This document shows positions 1 through 5,533 of a stretch of 8,144 bases of DNA, in pieces (positions within the stretch are counted from its first letter, which is position 1; every line of letters begins with the position of its first letter). A program made the position numbers and the translations under genes. Source of the stretch: CAZGYE01 sp964530165. GTDB taxonomy: Bacteria; Planctomycetota; Planctomycetia; Planctomycetales; Planctomycetaceae. The stretch covers positions 1 through 8,144 of the forward strand of contig CAZGYE010000268.1 of the NCBI GenBank assembly GCA_964530165.1, given 5' to 3'. Below the pieces are notes generated by a model. That model had not been told where the DNA came from and made no database searches. It saw only the letters and a list, made by a program, of their open reading frames with translations.

Positions 1-716
1 ATCCGCTGCTGGGAGAGGCGCTCAAGACGATGACCGACGACGGCGTCCGGCGATCGTTGGCGATCGTGCTGGCTGCTTACAGCTCGTATTCAAGCTGCCG
101 GCAGTACCTGGAGGAGATCGAGCAGGCCCGGCAAGCCGCCGGGGGCGGCGCCCCGCAAGTTGACAAGATTCGCGCCTTCTACAATCACCCGAAGTTTGTC
201 AACGCCGGCATCGATCGGGTTCGCCAGGCGCTGGAACAGATCCCCGCTGACCGCCGGGACGACGTGCACGTCGCGTTCACCGCGCACAGCCTTCCGTTGT
301 CGATGGCAGCCGGCTGTGATTACGAGACGCAGCTTGACGAAACGTGTCGGCTTGTGGCAACCGGTTTGAGTATCGAACCGGAGCGCTGGCGGCTGGTGTA
401 TCAAAGCCGCAGCGGACGCCCCACCGATCCTTGGCTCGAGCCGGACATCTGCGATCACCTCGCCGGTCTGAACAAACAAGGCGTTGGCGACGTCGTCGTC
501 ATGCCGATCGGCTTCCTCTCCGACCACATCGAAATCCTCTACGATCTGGACGAAGAAGCCCGCGCGGTGTGCGACCACCTTGGTTTGAACATGGTTCGCG
601 CATCGACCTTCGGCACGCATCCGCAGTTCGTCGGAATGCTCCGCGAATTGGCCCAGGAACGCCTTTGCCCGGATCATTCACCGCCAAGTCGCCAAGGACG
701 CGCCAAGCGTTTGTGA
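1..716 (+). CDS. hemH: Ferrochelatase, 3' part (5' end outside window)
   Basis: Inserts Fe2+ into a porphyrin at the end of haem synthesis, in the cytosol or at the membrane face. The reading frame is open from base 3 (PLLGEALKT before the first ATG at 30), so that ATG is internal and the N-terminal part is missing. Visible family motifs: AFYNHPKFV, FTAHSLPLS with the metal-binding/catalytic His at 285-287, VYQSRSGRP, and the PIGFLSDHIEILYDLDEEA block with the catalytic Glu at 531-533. The segment AAYSSYSSCRQY recalls actinobacterial coproporphyrin ferrochelatases (CpfC), so the substrate may be coproporphyrin III rather than protoporphyrin IX; this is inference. The last dozen or so residues (PPSRQGRAKRL) are encoded by a CGCCAAG repeat and probably are not ancestral. 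It faces the ATL-like gene convergently across about 108 bp. Confidence 0.95.
   Translation, partial: PLLGEALKTMTDDGVRRSLAIVLAAYSSYSSCRQYLEEIEQARQAAGGGAPQVDKIRAFYNHPKFVNAGIDRVRQALEQIPADRRDDVHVAFTAHSLPLSMAAGCDYETQLDETCRLVATGLSIEPERWRLVYQSRSGRPTDPWLEPDICDHLAGLNKQGVGDVVVMPIGFLSDHIEILYDLDEEARAVCDHLGLNMVRASTFGTHPQFVGMLRELAQERLCPDHSPPSRQGRAKRL
677..709 (+). repeat. Short CGCCAAG repeat cluster at the hemH 3' end
   Basis: Three exact CGCCAAG units lie at 682-688, 690-696 and 701-707 within an ACCGCCAAGTCGCCAAGGAC-type stretch. I recall similar 'cgccaagacgccaagg' strings scattered between genes in planctomycete and acidobacterial genomes. Here it overlaps the last codons and reads through as SRQGRAK. 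The unit copies are seen directly; membership of a dispersed family is recall. Confidence 0.6.
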
Positions 717-785
717 GATTTGACGTTGCACGAAATCAGCGGTCAACAGTGAGCACGGAAAAGGAAGATCCCCGCGGTCATAGCC

Positions 786-818
786 GCTGAGAGCTGATGG
801 CTGAGAGCTGAATGCTGA
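786..818. repeat. Direct repeat GCTGAGAGCTGA (two copies)
   Basis: GCTGAGAGCTGATG (786-799) is followed directly by GCTGAGAGCTGAATG (800-814) and then CTGAC. It is a tandem imperfect repeat of about 14-15 bp in the spacer between the convergent hemH and ATL-like genes. It has no T-tract and no good hairpin, so it is unlikely to be a classical terminator. Similar 'agctgatagctgatggc' strings are, from memory, common planctomycete intergenic filler. Confidence 0.6.
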
Positions 819-824
819 CGGCCA

Positions 825-1205
825 TTAAGCCTGAGCAGCCTGATCTTCCGTGGCCGCCGGGCCTTCAGCGTTCTCTTCCCAGTTCATCAGGTGTTCTTCG
901 AGCGAAGCGACAGCGATCGTTTCCTCGTCACCGCCGTCGGCTAGTTCGAACTCCAAGCCCAGCTCGCGGAGTTTGGTTTCCTGTTCGGACCCCTTCTCGA
1001 ACACTCCGCCGTCTTTAATCGCCCGCCACCACTGCAAATGCGGCCAGTCACGGCGGACGGTGCGCAAACAGGTGATCATGGCGCGGCCGTTTGCCCCCGC
1101 GCTAAAGCCGGCCCGCCGCGCGATGATGCTATACGTGGCCACCTTGTCAGCCCGTTTGAGTTCCCAGAGTATTTCGGCCACTTCCGCCGCTCGCACAGAC
1201 GCCAT
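825..1205 (-). CDS. MGMT/ATL-fold DNA-binding protein (alkyltransferase-like)
   Basis: A 126-residue protein related to the C-terminal DNA-binding domain of O6-alkylguanine-DNA alkyltransferase. Residues 8-85 follow the family: a first helix, KVATYSIIARRAG (21-33; family VxxYGxIAxxAG), a recognition-helix region NGRAMITCLR (39-48), then HLQWWRAIKDGG (56-67) in the place of the PCHRVIxxxG loop. Position 59, where the methyl-accepting Cys should be, is Trp, as in ATL proteins (PWHR); unusually the next residue is also Trp (60) instead of His. The Arg finger seems absent: Gly37 aligns there by eye. Residues 90-126 form an acidic, Ala-rich tail with no recognised domain. The start is supported by GAGGAG six bases upstream (complement of 1212-1217). 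Expected role: recognising alkylated or bulky guanine without repairing it, perhaps handing it to excision repair. The fold is fairly sure, the role is inferred. Confidence 0.72.
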   Translation of the reverse strand: MASVRAAEVAEILWELKRADKVATYSIIARRAGFSAGANGRAMITCLRTVRRDWPHLQWWRAIKDGGVFEKGSEQETKLRELGLEFELADGGDEETIAVASLEEHLMNWEENAEGPAATEDQAAQA

Positions 1206-1234
1206 TTTTGACTCCTCACTGCCCTAGATGACTG

Positions 1235-1252
1235 CTGCACCAAATCGTGCAG
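1235..1252. repeat. Inverted repeat CTGCAC-N6-GTGCAG upstream of the ATL-like gene
   Basis: Perfect 6-bp arms with a six-base centre (CAAATC), about 30 bp upstream of the ATL-like ATG. The size and spacing suit a dimeric repressor operator, or a small hairpin in the 5' leader. No known regulator consensus is recognised. Confidence 0.4.
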
Positions 1253-1485
1253 ATCAGACTTGTGTTTCACGACCGGCTTTCGTTGAATACCTCTAGCTTA
1301 CTGAATCTGGGCGTTTGCCTCAAGCCTGGCCCTGTTCGCAGAACAGCCTCTGCTGAAATCATCGGCGATTCGCTTGCGGAGCACGGTGAGATGGACGGGA
1401 TTTACGCTACAGGGCGATTTCGGCGAGAACGTCGTCATCGCTTGAACGTCGGGGTCCGTTCCGCGTAAACTTGTATGTTGCTGTT

Positions 1486-1515
1486 TTGCGGCGGGGGACG
1501 AATTTTGGTTATAAT
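1486..1515 (+). promoter_or_regulatory. Probable sigma70-type promoter for the winged-helix/TPR operon
   Basis: A perfect TATAAT at 1510-1515 is preceded, 18 bases upstream, by TTGCGG (1486-1491; three of six matches to TTGACA). Transcription would start near 1522, leaving a leader of about 60 nt before the ATG at 1586. The -10 is strong and the -35 is weak. Confidence 0.55.
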
Positions 1516-1585
1516 CATGGCGATGATTTGCCCCGTTTGCCACAATTGAACAAAGAAACAGAAGATGTTGAAAGGAGTCGCGGAA

Positions 1586-1816
1586 ATGGCAACCGTCACG
1601 GAAACTCATGAAGTAGAGAGTATTGGAACGGCTTCCGGTCTCGTGTGGAGCTATCTGGACGAACAGGGACCGGTCACGCTCAGCCGGCTGGCTCGGGAGT
1701 TGAGAAGCGACGCTCCCCGCGACCTGGTCATGCAGGGGGTCGGTTGGCTTGCGCGGGAGGGGAAAATCGAGTTTGTGGAAGGAAACCGCGGCAAACTGAT
1801 TTCGTTGTATCAATGA
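1586..1816 (+). CDS. Small winged helix-turn-helix protein (DUF2582/wHTH_6-like)
   Basis: A 76-residue protein. The body matches the small winged-helix family (Pfam wHTH_6, DUF2582) by eye: IGTASGLVWSYLDEQGPVTL (helix 1 to strand), LSRLARELRSDAPRDLVMQG (helix-turn-helix) and GWLAREGKIEFVEGNRGKLI (recognition helix end plus wing). GWLAREGKIEF is the clearest family signature. The start is placed at 1586, not at an in-frame ATG at 1565, because AAAGGAG at 1571-1577 lies eight bases before it. A probable promoter with a perfect -10 sits about 70 bp upstream. Its stop overlaps the next start as ATGA, so it forms a coupled operon with the TPR gene. It likely binds DNA or acts as a protein-binding winged helix; its target is unknown. 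No metal or ligand site is visible. Confidence 0.8.
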   Translation: MATVTETHEVESIGTASGLVWSYLDEQGPVTLSRLARELRSDAPRDLVMQGVGWLAREGKIEFVEGNRGKLISLYQ

Positions 1817-2778
1817 ATTCGCCACCCGAGTTTGACAGGTTGTGCCAGGAAGCCAAACGCGCCCTTCGCAAGAAAGACATCGCCGGGGCGATTCAGGCGT
1901 TTCAGAAGGCGCTGGCCCTGGAGGGCGGCAACGTTGACGTCCACGAGGGATTGGCAACAGCCTATTTTCTCGCGAAGGACTACGCGAAGGCCGTGGAACA
2001 CTTTACGCGGATCACGCAGCTCGATCCGCGAAAAGCCAGCGCCTTCATCAATCTGGGGGCCGTCTACAACCGAATGGGCGACTACAAAAAAGCCACCAGG
2101 GTGCTGAGACGCGGTATCCAGAAGGACAAACGCTCCGCCGAAGCATTTTACAATCTCGGCATCGCCCATCGGGGACTTGATCAGTTGAGCATGGCTGTGT
2201 CGGCTTACCGCGAGGCGCTGCGACTCGCCCCCAACATGGCCGAAGCCCATCAGAACCTGGCCAATGTCTATTTGGACCTGAAAAACAATCAGCAGGCCAT
2301 TAGACATTACCAGAAAGCGTTGGAACTGAGGCCCGGCTTTGAACGCGCAAAACGGGGACTTGCCAAAGCCGAAGGGGCCATCTCCGAGGCAAAGGCGGCC
2401 ATCAGCCCGTTCGGCCGGCTTGTCGACGAGTCGGTCGTCGCTCCCAGGGCCACTCCCAAAGTCGAGCGTGCGTTGACCACCCTGGAGCGATTCGACGATC
2501 GACGGGATGTCCACAAATGTTCCATCGACATTGAAAAGTACGCGACCGTGTTGCTCAGACAGCTCAACGACGAGCTGGAACCCAGCTTGCTGGCGCTCAA
2601 CCGGGCCGTCGTCCAGGGAGCCGAAGCGCCGGTCGTCCTGGCCCGAGCACACGAGGACTTTCAGACCGCCGTCAAGAATTGCACCAAACTGCGCCAGGGT
2701 TTCAAACGGAAACTGCTGGAACTGCGCGCTCACGAAGAGTTGATGAACACACCCGATCTGAATGCTCACCCCGGTTGA
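1813..2778 (+). CDS. TPR-repeat protein with unrecognised helical C-terminal domain
   Basis: A 321-residue protein without signal peptide or membrane segment, so probably cytosolic. Five tetratricopeptide repeats of 34 residues run from about 7 to 176 (starts near 7, 41, 75, 109 and 143), the clearest being AEAFYNLGIAHR (109-120) and AEAHQNLANVYLDL (143-156). A partial capping helix follows at 177-190. Residues 195-321 are predicted helical and charged; I recognise no family (landmarks SPFGRLVDES at 198-207 and CSIDIEKYATVLLRQL at 236-251). The start at 1813 forms ATGA with the winged-helix stop. No Shine-Dalgarno is visible there, so translation probably depends on reinitiation. The open frame extends further upstream but only through the winged-helix gene. 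Role: presumably a protein-interaction scaffold working with its partner; the function is unknown. The gene end overlaps comEC tail to tail. Confidence 0.82.
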   Translation: MNSPPEFDRLCQEAKRALRKKDIAGAIQAFQKALALEGGNVDVHEGLATAYFLAKDYAKAVEHFTRITQLDPRKASAFINLGAVYNRMGDYKKATRVLRRGIQKDKRSAEAFYNLGIAHRGLDQLSMAVSAYREALRLAPNMAEAHQNLANVYLDLKNNQQAIRHYQKALELRPGFERAKRGLAKAEGAISEAKAAISPFGRLVDESVVAPRATPKVERALTTLERFDDRRDVHKCSIDIEKYATVLLRQLNDELEPSLLALNRAVVQGAEAPVVLARAHEDFQTAVKNCTKLRQGFKRKLLELRAHEELMNTPDLNAHPG

Positions 2779-5339
2779 CGACAACTCGAGACGCGGATGA
2801 CGCCCGCGGGATCGATTTCGAACGTGATCGCCCCGCTGGTGTTCGTCGAAAGAACACGCGCGCGGCTGCCGTAAACCTCGCGCAGCGGAGAAAGTTTTGC
2901 ACGGCGGCCGCCGCTCACCACGACCCAACTTGGCTGCGCCCAGTCGGCCAACCGGGACGAATTCGACCGGAGACTACCGTGGTGCGGTGCGAGCAGCACG
3001 TCAATCGTTTGTGTCGGCTCGGCAAGCAGTTGGTCCACGCCGTCTCCCACCAGGTCGCCCGTGAGTAACAAACGCCGTCCGGCGTATTCGATCAGCAGCG
3101 CGACGCTGTTGACGTTGTCCTCAACGCTGTTGACGTTGTCCTCAGACGAGCTTCCAGCGCCGGGGGGATGAAGAACTCGTAGCGTCACAGACTCGTCGAG
3201 CTTCAGGCGGTCACCCCGACGGACAAGTTGGATGGGAATGCCGTACACAGCCGCCGAACGACACAGTTCCACGACGCTCTCCTGCTGGAAGTCGAGGCAC
3301 GAGGGCGCGACGAGCAGTGCTCCAACTGGGACGGTCCGAAACAGGCCGGGAACGGCATTGAAATGGTCGATATCGGCGTGCGAGACGACCACCGCATTGA
3401 GACGGGACAATCCCCGCTCCCACAAAGTTCCTTCCACAGCTCGCCGAGCGCGGCAGCCGTTGGAAAGCGAACCGGCATCGTAGAGAAGAGTTTTGCCGTT
3501 GGGCAGTTCGACCAGCACCGCACAACCATGTCCCACCGACAGAAACGTGCAGCGCAATCCGTTCCGGTTCGCCGGCATCAGGCCGATCGAAAGTCCTAAC
3601 ACGGTCCAAGCGCACAGGCCGACCCAGCTCCGGGTTTGGATTCGCTTTTGTCTGCGAAAACCGACGACCGCGGCCAGAAGAACGTAGTAGCCAACCAGCC
3701 ACCACTCCGGAGGCGCCGGCACGTACAGATGACCCAACCGCCATCGGGAAGCCGCCTCCACAACACCGAGCAGCAGACGAAGTCCCCCGTCGAAAGCGAA
3801 ACCGAACAAGGGCGCCGCGCCGGGAAGCAGGAATCCACAAAACAGCAATCCGTAACCCATCCACAACACCAGGACCACCCACGGGATCAAAAAGACGTTG
3901 ATCACGAAACCGACCGGGGAAACCAGATTGAATCTCGCCGCAACCAACGGCACCGTGAACAGCCAAATGGCAAACATCAGCAGAGAGCCCTGCTTCAAGA
4001 ACGCTGCCAGATCGCGCACCCTGCGCCGCAGCCACCCCATTTCCTGCGTCAGTGCGATCGCGTCCAGCGACGATTGATCCGGCGATTCATCCGACTGCAA
4101 CGACTGAGACCAGATAATGCCCGTTACCGCCAGGAACGAAAGTTGTGCGCCGATGTCGAACAGATCGGTGGGATTCCACATCAAGATCACGAGTGCCGCG
4201 ATCGCCAGTGTGTTTTCGAGCGCAGACTGCCGATACCAAGGCCGGCCGCAAAAGGCGATCAGCAGAAACACCATCGCCCGCACAGTCGCCGGCCGGCCGC
4301 CGGTGACGAACGCATAGCCAACAACGCACGTCAGGACGACAACCGAGGTCGTCGGCACCGAAAGATTCAGAATACGGCAACAAATCCAGACGAAGCCGGC
4401 CAGGATGCCGACGTGCAACCCCGAAATGGCCAACAGGTGCATCATCCCACTTTCGGCAAATGTCCTGCGTATCTCGTCGTTCATGCCGGTACGGTTACCG
4501 AGCAGCAACGCTGAGGCCGTCGGGACCGTCTGCTGGCTCAAATGTTTCACAAGCAGGAATTCACCCGTGCTCCGAAGGCGGGTGGCCCATCGCCGAAACC
4601 ACCACTGCGCGCCGCTGTTCAACCGGCGGACGGCGTCGGGATAGTCCACGAAGAGGACACAACCGGTTCCGAACCGCCGCAGGGTTTCCCTGAAATCAAG
4701 CTCCCCCGGATTGCCCGGTGGGCGCGGACGGTACAGCGAGCCCCGCACGTCAATTTCGTCGCCCGCGTCGACATGCAGCAAATGGCCGGTCACACTCAGC
4801 CGGGCCAATCCCGAAACCGGGATCCACTTCCGATTCGTTTCCAGCCACTCGCACTCAACCAGACAGTAGGAGCGGTCGTACGGCGGCCAGGCGGAAAGTA
4901 GCTCGTCCTTGTTCCTGGTGCGAATCACAGGCTGTGTGGTGAGCCTCCCGACCAGGCGGACGGGCCGAGCCTCTTCGGCAGCGAACATCGAAACGTCGTT
5001 GGCTCGCCGGACCGACCAGAACTGATGATGCCGGGCGCCGCCTAGACAGACACAACCGACCAGCAGGCATGCGGCTGCCCGGCCATCGGCCCCTCGCGAA
5101 CTGCCCCACAACCAGCAGACCGCCAGAAACAAACCCGTGCCCAGCCAACCGATCCACGCGAAACCGAGCCAGCGATCAATCACAATTCCCGCTGCGAAAC
5201 AGAGTGCAACTGGAATGGCAGGTCGCCGGCGCTGCACGATGGGAACGATCTCACAGGCGCTGGAATCCATCGACTGTTCGTCCCTCGCGTCCGAACTCGG
5301 GGCCGCTGACCGCATGATGCTGGCAGACGAAGTGTGCAT
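2766..5339 (-). CDS. comEC: ComEC/Rec2 DNA-uptake channel protein
   Basis: An 857-residue inner-membrane protein that carries single-stranded DNA across the membrane in natural transformation. Order: N-terminal membrane segments (about 41-103); a soluble DUF4131/OB-like region (about 105-235, with RPPGNPGELDF); the Competence domain (about 270-560), signature MMHLLAISGLHVGIL at 299-313 and GRPATVRAMVFLL at 348-360; then a metallo-beta-lactamase domain (about 595-845). Metal-site motifs are intact: SHADIDH (653-659, HxDxDH), LLLTGDL (757-763, Asp762) and APHHGS (784-789). The usual VGQGDA loop reads VGHGCA (602-607). A 7-residue duplication EDNVNSV-EDNVNSV (733-746) precedes the TGD motif. Length is typical. 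The start is uncertain: no ribosome site precedes 5339, while Met24 (5270) has GAGGGA ten bases upstream, and the first 40 residues are hydrophilic. No comEA or pilus gene lies nearby. Confidence 0.93.
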   Translation of the reverse strand: MHTSSASIMRSAAPSSDARDEQSMDSSACEIVPIVQRRRPAIPVALCFAAGIVIDRWLGFAWIGWLGTGLFLAVCWLWGSSRGADGRAAACLLVGCVCLGGARHHQFWSVRRANDVSMFAAEEARPVRLVGRLTTQPVIRTRNKDELLSAWPPYDRSYCLVECEWLETNRKWIPVSGLARLSVTGHLLHVDAGDEIDVRGSLYRPRPPGNPGELDFRETLRRFGTGCVLFVDYPDAVRRLNSGAQWWFRRWATRLRSTGEFLLVKHLSQQTVPTASALLLGNRTGMNDEIRRTFAESGMMHLLAISGLHVGILAGFVWICCRILNLSVPTTSVVVLTCVVGYAFVTGGRPATVRAMVFLLIAFCGRPWYRQSALENTLAIAALVILMWNPTDLFDIGAQLSFLAVTGIIWSQSLQSDESPDQSSLDAIALTQEMGWLRRRVRDLAAFLKQGSLLMFAIWLFTVPLVAARFNLVSPVGFVINVFLIPWVVLVLWMGYGLLFCGFLLPGAAPLFGFAFDGGLRLLLGVVEAASRWRLGHLYVPAPPEWWLVGYYVLLAAVVGFRRQKRIQTRSWVGLCAWTVLGLSIGLMPANRNGLRCTFLSVGHGCAVLVELPNGKTLLYDAGSLSNGCRARRAVEGTLWERGLSRLNAVVVSHADIDHFNAVPGLFRTVPVGALLVAPSCLDFQQESVVELCRSAAVYGIPIQLVRRGDRLKLDESVTLRVLHPPGAGSSSEDNVNSVEDNVNSVALLIEYAGRRLLLTGDLVGDGVDQLLAEPTQTIDVLLAPHHGSLRSNSSRLADWAQPSWVVVSGGRRAKLSPLREVYGSRARVLSTNTSGAITFEIDPAGVIRVSSCRQPG
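3103..3144. repeat. Perfect 21-bp tandem duplication inside comEC
   Basis: Bases 3103-3123 and 3124-3144 are identical, 21 bp each. On the minus strand they give EDNVNSV twice, so the frame is kept. The copies begin ACGCTGTTGACG and end GTCCTCA. The absence of any difference between copies points to a recent slippage or unequal-exchange event. Confidence 0.95.
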
Positions 5340-5529
5340 TGGCGAAAAGAAGAATGGACGGCACTCGCGTCCGCTGGGACCACATCAGAATGGATCGCAC
5401 TTCAGGCTGCCATCGTATCAGCCGGGAGACAAAAAGGGAGGCCGTTGAAACAGTTGCCTCTCGTCGTCAGAATAGGAGTTCGAACGAAAGAATGAACAGT
5501 CGACAACGTGCGAACCTGGAACACGAGCC
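5340..5529. other. Divergent intergenic region between comEC and the unknown-function gene
   Basis: About 190 bp with no full gene. It carries an imperfect 15-bp direct repeat (AGAATGGACGGCACT at 5351-5365 and AGAATGGATCGCACT at 5387-5401, 13 of 15 identical), a rightward promoter candidate at 5445-5473, and a possible 13-codon leader reading frame from 5492. I could not find a good promoter for comEC here. Confidence 0.55.
5445..5473 (+). promoter_or_regulatory. Candidate sigma70 promoter for the gene at 5530
   Basis: TTGAAA (5445-5450, five of six matches) is followed after exactly 17 bases by CAGAAT (5468-5473, four of six matches). Transcription would begin near 5480, giving a leader of about 50 nt. 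Confidence 0.5.
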
Positions 5530-5533
5530 GTGA
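5492..5533 (+). CDS. Possible 13-residue leader peptide (MNSRQRANLEHEP)
   Basis: ATG at 5492 opens a 13-codon frame whose TGA stop (5531-5533) overlaps the GTG start of the next gene as GTGA. An AGGAG lies 13 bases upstream (5474-5478), which is rather far, and it would fall before or at the predicted transcription start. The peptide shows no run of one amino acid typical of attenuation. If real, it would feed ribosomes to the downstream GTG, which has no clear ribosome site of its own. It may equally be chance. Confidence 0.25.
   Translation: MNSRQRANLEHEP

Larger units (their letters stand above)
1206..1564. other. Divergent intergenic region between ATL-like and winged-helix genes
   Basis: About 360 bp with no convincing gene; a 73-codon frame at 1247-1468 has neither a ribosome site nor family resemblance. 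It holds an inverted repeat close to the ATL-like start (1235-1252) and a likely promoter for the rightward genes near 1486-1515. I see no structured RNA, tRNA or riboswitch in the remainder. Confidence 0.6.

Noticed and set aside
90..677. Minus-strand open frame (195 codons) opposite ferrochelatase
   Set aside because: The plus strand shows the ferrochelatase catalytic motifs; the opposite frame resembles nothing.
1247..1468. 73-codon plus-strand frame in the intergenic region
   Set aside because: No ribosome site, no family resemblance, odd composition, and it ends before the probable promoter at 1486-1515.
1565..1585. Upstream ATG at 1565 as the start of the winged-helix gene
   Set aside because: The AAAGGAG at 1571-1577 lies inside that extension and is ideally spaced for the ATG at 1586.
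1810..2928. Long minus-strand open frame (372 codons) opposite the TPR gene
   Set aside because: It is the antisense of a clear TPR array and of the comEC end. The peptide has no recognisable domains; high GC keeps antisense frames open.
3636..4514. Plus-strand open frame (292 codons) opposite comEC
   Set aside because: Gln/Arg/His-rich composition typical of an antisense of membrane-protein codons; the minus strand carries full ComEC motifs.
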